Part shown: piece after piece, positions 7,557 to 12,147 of the stretch | Position numbering within the stretch: position 1 is the first letter of the stretch | Layout of the letters: every line of letters begins with the position of its first letter | DNA from: Nitrosomonadales bacterium | GTDB lineage: Bacteria > Pseudomonadota > Gammaproteobacteria > Burkholderiales > SG8-41 | Length of the DNA stretch: 12,147 nt | Assembly (NCBI GenBank): GCA_009885185.1 | Contig: VFLF01000922.1 | Location: forward strand, 1-12,147 | Direction: 5' to 3' | Translations under genes and position numbers: made by a program | Notes under the pieces: generated by a model | Seen by the model: the letters and a program-made list of their open reading frames with translations, nothing else | What the model was told of the DNA's origin: nothing | The model's database searches: none

Positions 7557-7877
7557 TTAGTCAGTGCGGTGCTGCTGAATATGCCCGTTCAAACTGCGCA
7601 GGGAACTGAAAATTTTTAGGTTATTTTCGTCGTCTGAGCGCAATTGGAAGTGGTAAGTCTTGGAAATTGACAGCGCGAGTTCAAGTACGTCAATTGAATC
7701 CAGCCCCAACCCATCCCCGTACAGCGGCGCCGTTGGATCAATGTCGACCGCCGCCACTTCCAGGTTAAGCGTGACAACGATCAACTGGGCTAACGCCAGT
7801 TCTTCCGGACTCGCCAGATTGCCATCCGGCTCGCATGCCAAGACGGCTTGGTTCACGCCACGGCTTACTGTATCCAT
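7557..7877 (-). CDS. Acyl carrier protein of polyene pathway
   Basis: This is a 106-residue acyl carrier protein. The phosphopantetheine site is GLGLDSIDVLELAL, with Ser61 as the attachment residue; the DSI form rather than DSL is common in aryl-polyene ACPs. The helix before it (about 24-40) and the following 'FQLRSDDENNLKIFSSLRSLNGHI' fit the four-helix ACP fold. It should carry the starter or the growing polyene for the ligase, ketosynthase and dehydratase encoded downstream. I chose ATG at 7877 because a GGAG Shine-Dalgarno lies nine bases upstream. A longer in-frame version would begin with TTG at 7943 and add 22 residues with no ACP homology that I recognise. It is the first gene of the operon in this window. 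Related clusters usually have two ACP genes side by side; only one is present here. Confidence 0.9.
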   Translation of the reverse strand: MDTVSRGVNQAVLACEPDGNLASPEELALAQLIVVTLNLEVAAVDIDPTAPLYGDGLGLDSIDVLELALSISKTYHFQLRSDDENNLKIFSSLRSLNGHIQQHRTD

Positions 7878-7886
7878 TGGGAAGTT

Positions 7887-7890
7887 CTCC
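7887..7890 (-). promoter_or_regulatory. Shine-Dalgarno site of ACP gene
   Basis: On the minus strand GGAG (within ggagaac) stands nine bases before the ATG at 7877. This is the site that decides the start of the ACP gene in favour of MDTVSRG over the upstream TTG at 7943. Confidence 0.6.
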
Positions 7891-8060
7891 TGTTTAACAG
7901 CTGACACCGCATCGACTGTTGTCATCAATAAATCAAAATTCAACGCACCCGCTGTACCTGTACTGATGGTAGCGCCGGCCCCGGTAAGTTCTGTACGCTA
8001 TCGAACATAGGCGCGAATTCATGCGCACGGCGTTTCCAGCAGAAACCATTCCAGACAGAT

Positions 8061-8094
8061 AAAAAAACGATTCTGGCGCACACCGTCAGACTCG
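8061..8094 (-). terminator. Intrinsic terminator downstream of the ferritin/transglutaminase operon
   Basis: Read on the minus strand, arm CGAGTCTGACG (8094-8084), loop GTGTG and arm CGCCAGAATCG (8078-8068) pair at 9 of 11 positions and run directly into seven T (8067-8061). This is the standard rho-independent layout. It would end transcription coming from the ferritin-like and transglutaminase-like genes before the ACP gene. If the polyene promoter sits in the AT-rich block just upstream, the same hairpin would lie in the operon leader and could act as an attenuator. Confidence 0.8.
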
Positions 8095-8136
8095 ATTTAA
8101 ATACATAAGTATTTGTTTTTAAATGATTATTTAAAA
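8095..8136. promoter_or_regulatory. AT-rich block with repeated TTTAAA boxes
   Basis: This 42-base stretch is almost free of G and C, in contrast to its surroundings. It holds TTTAAA at 8096-8101, 8118-8123 and 8130-8135. The last two form a palindrome with 7-base arms, TTTAAAT-GATT-ATTTAAA (8118-8135). The block could be a promoter/UP-element, a nucleoid-protein site or a regulator operator for the polyene operon. None of these can be decided from sequence alone. Confidence 0.4.
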
Positions 8137-8196
8137 TACGGCGAAGTCATTGCTACCCTGGATTTTGAGCAATGTCCAAGTAGTCCGGGTGATGCA

Positions 8197-9066
8197 TCAA
8201 GCTTCACCGTATGTGGATAACGCCTCCGGGCAAAACCACGGCAGCGTGTATCCGTTTGCAGGGTCGTTAATTGCCTCAATGGCAATCAACGGCGGGCTCG
8301 ATGTAATGGAACCAAATATTGTGGCAAACGAAACATCGGCTGCGTCACGTCCAGTGCCGAGTCTGACGAGTCCCATCGGCGGCGACACGCCCGAGGGATC
8401 GAACAAATACCAACGATCACCCAGAAAGACTTCAACGGTAGCGTGAAAGTCCGTCGGCCCCATCGCCGGATCAGCGCCATAATCGATCCCTGTCACAAAA
8501 CGCGCGGGGATATTCACCGCCCGGCATAACGCGATCATCAGGTGCGCAAAGTCGCGGCACACACCGACCTGCTCAATCACGGTATCGACGGCTGATGTGC
8601 TGTCGTTCGAGCTACCCGACAGGAACTGCGTCCTTTGACGAACCCAGTCGGCGATTGCCTGCACCCGCCAGTATCCTTGCCGCAGATGACCAAATTCCCG
8701 CGTTGCGAACCTGCGCAGGCGGTCGGACTGGCAATACCGGCTGGGATAGATATAAGGCAGCACAGCGGGCGGCAGCTGCGCAATCGGCACCTCTGCTAGT
8801 CCCGCGGGTGACGCGCGGTGATGGTCAATATCGACAGTGGCTTCGTAGCGCACCGCCAACGGTCCCGGCCCGGCATGGATGCGCATGTAACGGGTGCCGA
8901 TGTGAGGATCGGTGTATACCACGGGTACGACCGGCTGACTCAGTTGCAACGCTTCGGCAACCACCGATTGGCAGCGCGTTTGCGCGGCGTGGAAATTAAA
9001 AATGAAATCGCTCGCGCCATCGGCAATCTCGTAATTGAGATCTATGGAAAATTTAAGCCTGATCAT
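8197..9066 (-). CDS. Transglutaminase-like (papain-fold) protein
   Basis: This is a 289-residue protein of the bacterial transglutaminase-like superfamily. The catalytic triad is readable: Cys170 in 'EQVGVCRDFAHLMIALCRA', His208 in 'TDFHATVEVFLGDRWY', and Asp223 in 'YLFDPSG'. The N-terminal part (about 1-85, beginning MIRLKFSIDLNYEI) fits the beta-rich N-terminal region that usually precedes the core. No signal peptide is seen, so it is probably cytoplasmic. Many proteins of this class act as amidases or peptidases rather than cross-linking enzymes, and the substrate here is unknown. The ATG at 9066 lies ten bases after the stop of the ferritin-like gene, without a clear Shine-Dalgarno, which suggests a two-gene operon with coupled translation. 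The intrinsic terminator at 8061-8094 lies about 100 bases past its stop. Confidence 0.88.
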   Translation of the reverse strand: MIRLKFSIDLNYEIADGASDFIFNFHAAQTRCQSVVAEALQLSQPVVPVVYTDPHIGTRYMRIHAGPGPLAVRYEATVDIDHHRASPAGLAEVPIAQLPPAVLPYIYPSRYCQSDRLRRFATREFGHLRQGYWRVQAIADWVRQRTQFLSGSSNDSTSAVDTVIEQVGVCRDFAHLMIALCRAVNIPARFVTGIDYGADPAMGPTDFHATVEVFLGDRWYLFDPSGVSPPMGLVRLGTGRDAADVSFATIFGSITSSPPLIAIEAINDPANGYTLPWFCPEALSTYGEA

Positions 9067-9076
9067 GAACGCGAGT

Positions 9077-9643
9077 TCAGTTCGCCAGCCCCTCCAGCAG
9101 CGACGACAAATCCTCCGCGTGCTCTTCTTCGCTGGACAAAATCTCTTCGAGCATGCGGCGTGTGGTCGTGTCCTGATCGCCTAGATAGCCAATCATTTCG
9201 CGATAGCTTTCGATGGCGATGCGTTCGGCAATCAGATCCTCCTTGATCATCTGCTTGAGCGTGCCGCCTTCGGCATATTCGGCGTGACTTCGCGCGGCCA
9301 GACCATCGGGTGAAAAGTTGGGTTCGCCGCGCAACTGGATAATGCGTCCGGCGATGCGATCAGCGTGCAGCATCTCCTCGTTCGCGTGTTCGAGGAACTC
9401 GCTGGCAACAGACACCGCGTGGATGCCAGTCGCCATGAAATAGTGGCGCTTGTAGCGCAGCACGCAAACCAGTTCCGTCGCAAGTGCTTCATTCAGCAAC
9501 TTGATGACGGCTTTACGGTCGGCGCCGTACCCCGAGGTCACAGCACCTTGTTCGATGTGCTGCCGCGCGCGCTTGCGCAACGTGGGGATATCGGTGAGCG
9601 ACGGCAGCGAGCCGGATGTTTTTTTAACTTTGCCGGATTTCAT
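9077..9643 (-). CDS. Ferritin-like / bacterioferritin-type di-iron protein
   Basis: This 188-residue protein has a four-helix ferritin-like domain preceded by a basic N-terminal tail of about 40 residues (MKSGKVKKTSG...). Di-iron ligands are spaced as in bacterioferritins: Glu57 (ALATELV), Glu90 and His93 (EEMLH), Glu140 (LIAERIAIE), and Glu172 with His175 (SSEEEH). The 33-residue step from Glu57 to Glu90 and the EXXH spacing match that family. A heme-ligand Met cannot be assigned with confidence. It probably oxidises and stores iron or protects against peroxide. The ATG at 9643 has GAGG (9654-9651) seven bases upstream. It is the first gene of a two-gene operon with the transglutaminase-like gene. 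The Lys-rich tail could bind nucleic acid as in some Dps proteins; this is only a suggestion. Confidence 0.88.
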   Translation of the reverse strand: MKSGKVKKTSGSLPSLTDIPTLRKRARQHIEQGAVTSGYGADRKAVIKLLNEALATELVCVLRYKRHYFMATGIHAVSVASEFLEHANEEMLHADRIAGRIIQLRGEPNFSPDGLAARSHAEYAEGGTLKQMIKEDLIAERIAIESYREMIGYLGDQDTTTRRMLEEILSSEEEHAEDLSSLLEGLAN

Positions 9644-9800
9644 GGACTAACCTCGGGTGATGTTGAACACACGCTCCTGCACGCGCAGCGCCAGGAGCAC
9701 GACAAATAACCGCGCGCAGAGGAATGTCCTATCGCGCAACCCTCCAGCCTCTAAGCTGCGTGCGCCAGACGGCGCACACAGCACGATCAGCTAATTTCGG
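9644..9800. other. Intergenic region with two stem-loops
   Basis: This stretch must contain the promoter of the ferritin-like operon and the 3' end of the BON gene transcript, both on the minus strand. One hairpin has arms GTGCGCC/GGCGCAC (9760-9766 and 9771-9777) with a 4-base loop. It lies 24 bases past the BON stop and may help end that transcript, although no T-run follows. A second hairpin has arms GCTCCTG/CAGGAGC (9673-9679 and 9692-9698) and lies 30 bases before the ferritin-like start. No promoter hexamers stand out. Confidence 0.5.
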
Positions 9801-10112
9801 CTATCGGAGGCCTATATCGTTCTTGACACCCGTGACGCCTTCGATGCGACGCGCTACTACGGACGCCTGGGCTATCGCGGCCTGATTACTGACAAAGCCG
9901 CTGAGCTGCACAGTGCCTTTGAAGGTTTCGACATTGACCTCTCGCGCCCTGACCGTCGGATCCTCGACCAGCGCCGCTTTCACCTTGGTGGTGATCCAGC
10001 TGTCTGTGATGTACTCCCCTGAGCTCGACCTTGTCTGCGTGCCGGCGCAACCCACAATCGACGCAAACACGACGGTCAAAAGAATAGCGGACAACGTTTT
10101 AATGTGTTTCAT
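9801..10112 (-). CDS. BON-domain lipoprotein
   Basis: This 103-residue secreted lipoprotein has a basic start (MKHIK), a hydrophobic core and a lipobox ending IVGC, with Cys22 as the lipidation site. After a short Ser-rich linker, a single BON domain covers about residues 37-103: 'ITTKVKAALVEDPTVRAREVNVETFKG', 'TVQLSGFV', and 'AARRIEGVTGVKND'-like ending ('VVARRIEGVTGVKNDI'). BON domains are thought to bind phospholipid or help keep the envelope stable under osmotic or other stress (as in OsmY and DolP). I chose ATG at 10112 because GGAG (10125-10122) lies nine bases upstream and the signal peptide begins there; the frame is open 44 codons further up, but that part is not protein-like. The gene is divergent from the BrkB-like gene. 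Confidence 0.92.
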   Translation of the reverse strand: MKHIKTLSAILLTVVFASIVGCAGTQTRSSSGEYITDSWITTKVKAALVEDPTVRAREVNVETFKGTVQLSGFVSNQAAIAQASVVARRIEGVTGVKNDIGLR

Positions 10113-10286
10113 GATAGATATCTCCAGATATAAAGTGAATAAAACTCGCGCTGGCCTCACAACTGTGCTGTGAGAATCGCCGAGATGCTGATTATTTGCC
10201 TGTTCGCAAAGCGGTTCCGTGCGCTGGCGCACATACCATTCCATCCGCAGGCAACGATAGTGTCCTGTCGCTTATCTTGGACACCC
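10113..10286. promoter_or_regulatory. Divergent intergenic region with interrupted palindrome
   Basis: These 174 bases separate the start codons of the BON lipoprotein (minus) and the BrkB-like gene (plus) and must hold both promoters. An interrupted palindrome CTCACA-N7-TGTGAG lies at 10156-10174. It could be an operator shared by both genes or a stem-loop in the BON leader. I found no hexamer pair good enough to call a promoter. Confidence 0.4.
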
Positions 10287-11192
10287 ATGATTCTCATCAG
10301 CCCTCGTACAGCCCACGTCCTGAAAAACCCGGTGGCCTTCGCGCTTCAAGTGCTGAAAGCGTTCCAGGCCAATCAGGGTCTCCTTCTTGCCGGCGCAGTG
10401 GCCTATTACGCACTGCTCTCCATTCTGCCGCTGCTCATCCTGATGGTCATCGCGTTGTCGCATGTGATTGATCAGGAAGTGCTGCTGGTGACACTAAACA
10501 GAGCGCTGGCGTACGTGGTGCCGGGCGCAGGCAATGCGGTAGTGGTGGAACTGAGAGCGTTCCTCGGTCACCGCGAGGTCATCGGCTGGGTGCTGCTTAT
10601 CACCATGTTGTTTTTCAGCTCACTGGGCTTCAAGGTGCTGGAGAACGCCATCTCGGTCATTTTTCTGCACCGCGTTGCGGAACGCGGTCGTCACTGGATC
10701 TTTTCCCTGCTGCTGCCTTTCGGCTATATCATTTTCATCAGTGCTGCGGTGTTGGCGGGCACATTCGTACTCGCCGACCTGACGAGCATAGGCGCATTGC
10801 AACTGGTGCTCCTCGGACACAGTTGGCCGTTAATTGGCATTTCGCGTTTCATGATTTACGTGGCCGGTGTCATCGGCGAAATCCTGCTTATCTCCGCAAT
10901 CTATTACTTCATGCCGGTGGGCAGGCTGCCGGCGCTGCACGCATTGATTGGCGGCGCCACGGCGGGCCTGCTATGGGAGGTCATCCGCCATGCGCTGGGA
11001 TGGTATTTCGGCACGCTATCGCAAGTGAGTGTGGTGTACGGCTCGCTTACCACGGCCATCATCGTGCTGCTTAGCATGGAAGTAGCTGCAACGCTGCTGT
11101 TGCTGGGGGCGCAAGTAATTGCAGAATACGAACGCATCGACATCGGTCATGTGGCGAAAGCGCCGGAGCCGATGCACACTGACGCCCGCTGA
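10287..11192 (+). CDS. YihY/BrkB (UPF0761) family membrane protein
   Basis: This 301-residue inner-membrane protein has about six hydrophobic segments (roughly 34-60, 97-118, 137-165, 183-210, 215-240 and 250-280). Family hallmarks are 'AGAVAYYALLSILPLLI' near the N-terminus and the C-terminal 'VVYGSLTTAIIVLLSMEVAATLLLLGAQVIAEYER', which corresponds to the conserved YGS...LLLGA.I.AE block. The family was once called ribonuclease BN by mistake and is linked to serum resistance in BrkB; its molecular function is not established. I chose ATG at 10287 (MILISPRTAH) because this gives the normal family length. The frame is open from 10170, but the extra 39 residues do not look like part of the family. 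The Shine-Dalgarno is weak. The C-terminal tail after the last segment is short and charged. Confidence 0.9.
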   Translation: MILISPRTAHVLKNPVAFALQVLKAFQANQGLLLAGAVAYYALLSILPLLILMVIALSHVIDQEVLLVTLNRALAYVVPGAGNAVVVELRAFLGHREVIGWVLLITMLFFSSLGFKVLENAISVIFLHRVAERGRHWIFSLLLPFGYIIFISAAVLAGTFVLADLTSIGALQLVLLGHSWPLIGISRFMIYVAGVIGEILLISAIYYFMPVGRLPALHALIGGATAGLLWEVIRHALGWYFGTLSQVSVVYGSLTTAIIVLLSMEVAATLLLLGAQVIAEYERIDIGHVAKAPEPMHTDAR

Positions 11193-11516
11193 ATTTGTCG
11201 CGTGGCGACCGCAGTTGTAATCCACTTGAACGGCGTTGGTCACTCCCATCCGCTGTGGATTAAAACCCGTTATTAACGTTTCCAACACATCCCCATCACT
11301 CGCGCCGTGATGACCCCGGCCCGGGTCATAAACAAGGCTGCGTTTATCCGGAATCAAGACCGAGTTGGGTGAATGTACGCTGCCGCACATTCACCCAACT
11401 CATCTACTGATAGCCTGTACCGCTGGTCTATCTGCGTCAAGCATGAGCGAGAGGCGCCCATGCAAACAAGGCTGCGACAGGCGTCTATTACACGTATTTT
11501 CCAATAGGAATCTCTT
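11193..11516. other. Non-coding region between BrkB-like and FecR-like genes
   Basis: These 324 bases hold no convincing gene. They contain a small GTCGC/GCGAC stem right after the BrkB stop (11197-11209), a GC-rich TGACCC/GGGTCA stem (11311-11328), and a perfect 15-bp inverted repeat (11362-11401). The last part contains the Shine-Dalgarno AGGAA (11506-11510) of the FecR-like gene. The promoter of that gene should lie here, but no clear hexamer pair is seen. Confidence 0.6.
11362..11401. repeat. Perfect 15-bp inverted repeat
   Basis: GAGTTGGGTGAATGT (11362-11376) and its exact reverse complement (11387-11401) flank a 10-base loop, ACGCTGCCGC. The RNA from either strand would form a strong hairpin. 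Neither side is followed by a T-run, so it is not a standard intrinsic terminator. It may still end or stabilise transcripts, be a REP-like unit, an operator, or a leftover of a mobile element. Confidence 0.9.
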
Positions 11517-12147
11517 ATGAACATCCCAACCCTATGCCGTCCGTTGCTGGTGCTTGCCAGCTTTCTGGTGTTGACATTCAGCGGCTGGGCCGCGGCGGAG
11601 CCACCCTCACGCGTGGCGCGTCTAAGCACGATCAGCGGCTCGGTGAGTTTCTCGCCGGCGGGCCAGCCTGATTGGGTGTGGGCGAAGGTCAACCGGCCGC
11701 TGACCACCGGTGACCGCCTGTGGACCGACGCCAATTCGCGCGCCGAGTTGCAGATTGGCGGCGCGGCGATCCGCCTTGGCGCGTTCACGAGTGTGACCCT
11801 GCTCAATCTCAACGACCGTATCGCACAGATTCAGCTTTCACAAGGCACATTGAAAGTGCGGGTACGCCGCCTGGGGCAAAACCAGGCGTTCGAAGTCAAT
11901 ACGCCGAATCTTGCCTTTACTCTGCGCCGCGCCGGCGAGTATCGCATTGATGTGGACCCGAATGGTGATGCGACGGCGGTCATGGTACAAAGCGGACAAG
12001 CCGAAGTGTATGGCGAAGGCGCTTCCTATGCAGTCAGTCCGCAGCAAGGGTATCGCTTCTACGGCACCGGCCTGTCCGACTATGAGCGGTTGGCGGCACG
12101 GCGCGACTACGACCTGGATCGCTGGGCGCGCGAACGCGATCGCCGCA
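11517..12147 (+). CDS. Secreted FecR/DUF6600-type protein, partial (3' end outside window)
   Basis: The first 210 codons are present and the frame is open at the right edge. A signal peptide covers about residues 1-27 (MNIPTLCRPL, hydrophobic core, cleavage near WAAA/EPP). The mature part begins 'SRVARLSTISGSVSFSPAG' and continues with 'LTTGDRLWTDANSRAELQIG', 'AIRLGAFTSVTLLNL', 'IQLSQGTLKVRVR' and 'EVNTPNLAFTLRRAGEYRIDVD'. These are beta-strand repeats of a FecR-like domain as found in the DUF6600 proteins of betaproteobacteria. Unlike classical FecR there is a cleaved signal rather than a single membrane anchor, and no FecI-type sigma factor is seen nearby. A role in iron signalling is therefore not supported. 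The tail from about residue 186 becomes rich in Arg, Asp and Tyr. The start at 11517 has AGGAA about six bases upstream. Confidence 0.88.
   Translation, partial: MNIPTLCRPLLVLASFLVLTFSGWAAAEPPSRVARLSTISGSVSFSPAGQPDWVWAKVNRPLTTGDRLWTDANSRAELQIGGAAIRLGAFTSVTLLNLNDRIAQIQLSQGTLKVRVRRLGQNQAFEVNTPNLAFTLRRAGEYRIDVDPNGDATAVMVQSGQAEVYGEGASYAVSPQQGYRFYGTGLSDYERLAARRDYDLDRWARERDRR

Larger units (their letters stand above)
7878..8196. other. Intergenic leader region upstream of the polyene operon
   Basis: About 320 bases without a convincing gene separate the ACP start from the stop of the transglutaminase-like gene. It contains the ACP Shine-Dalgarno site, a minus-strand intrinsic terminator (8061-8094) and an AT-rich block with TTTAAA repeats (8095-8136). 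The polyene operon promoter should lie here, either between 8060 and 7880 or inside the AT-rich block. I could not find a hexamer pair with good spacing to both -35 and -10 consensus, so no promoter is called. Confidence 0.6.

Noticed and set aside
7878..7943. N-terminal extension of the ACP from TTG at 7943
   Set aside because: The ATG at 7877 has a good Shine-Dalgarno at the right spacing, and the extra residues are not part of an ACP domain.
9760..9777. GTGCGCC/GGCGCAC hairpin as a terminator for the BON gene
   Set aside because: The stem is sound, but no T-run follows it on the minus strand, so I record it only as a stem-loop.
11016..11390. Minus-strand open frame of 124 codons starting inside the inverted repeat
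   Set aside because: It runs antisense through the conserved end of the BrkB-like gene, and its product matches no family I know. It is most likely a shadow frame.
11331..11476. Direct repeat AACAAGGCTGCG at 11331-11342 and 11465-11476
   Set aside because: Several 12-base matches are expected by chance in a window of this size, and no duplicated target or element lies between them.
11443..11520. A 25-codon frame (MSERRPCKQG...) whose TGA overlaps the FecR-like ATG
   Set aside because: The overlap is tempting for a leader peptide, but there is no good Shine-Dalgarno and no recognisable pattern; short frames like this are common by chance.

Overview
The window looks like a chromosomal segment of a Gram-negative proteobacterium. 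Signal peptides, a lipobox, LolA-like and MMPL (RND) export proteins and an LpxL-type acyltransferase all point to a two-membrane cell. The YihY/BrkB, BON-lipoprotein and FecR/DUF6600 neighbours make a betaproteobacterium my best guess. This is an inference from protein types, not a computed placement.

Region 1 (1-7877, minus strand) is one tightly packed operon of nine genes. It has the type and order of an aryl polyene (APE)/xanthomonadin/flexirubin-type pigment cluster. In transcription order it encodes an acyl carrier protein, a COG4648 membrane protein, an acyl-AMP ligase, a small FabZ-like hot-dog dehydratase, a solo LpxL/HtrB-type acyltransferase, a LolA-like periplasmic carrier, an MMPL exporter, an alpha/beta hydrolase and a beta-ketoacyl synthase cut by the window edge. 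Genes overlap or are separated by about 0-10 bases in most cases. In the APE model the ligase loads an aryl starter on the ACP, the ketosynthase and dehydratase (with a ketoreductase that must lie beyond position 1) build the polyene, the acyltransferase moves it to a lipid or sugar carrier, and LolA plus MMPL deliver it to the outer membrane. The set differs from the enterobacterial reference: the acyltransferase has no glycosyltransferase half, no hot-dog thioesterase (ApeK-like) lies between it and the LolA-like gene, only one ACP is seen, and a hydrolase with a complete Ser-Asp-His triad sits where the DUF3261 lipoprotein would be expected.

Region 2 (7878-8196) is the leader/intergenic stretch. 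It holds a convincing intrinsic terminator on the minus strand (8061-8094) and an AT-rich block with repeated TTTAAA boxes (8095-8136). Region 3 (8197-9643, minus) is a two-gene operon: a ferritin-like di-iron protein followed by a transglutaminase-like cysteine protease-fold protein. Region 4 (9801-10112, minus) is a BON-domain lipoprotein, divergent from a YihY/BrkB membrane protein (10287-11192, plus). Region 5 (11193-11516) is non-coding and carries a perfect 15-bp inverted repeat. Region 6 (11517-end, plus) is the start of a secreted FecR/DUF6600 protein that runs off the window.

The APE operon and the flanking ferritin and BON genes suggest an envelope/oxidative stress theme, because aryl polyenes are known to protect against reactive oxygen. 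The link between them is only positional.
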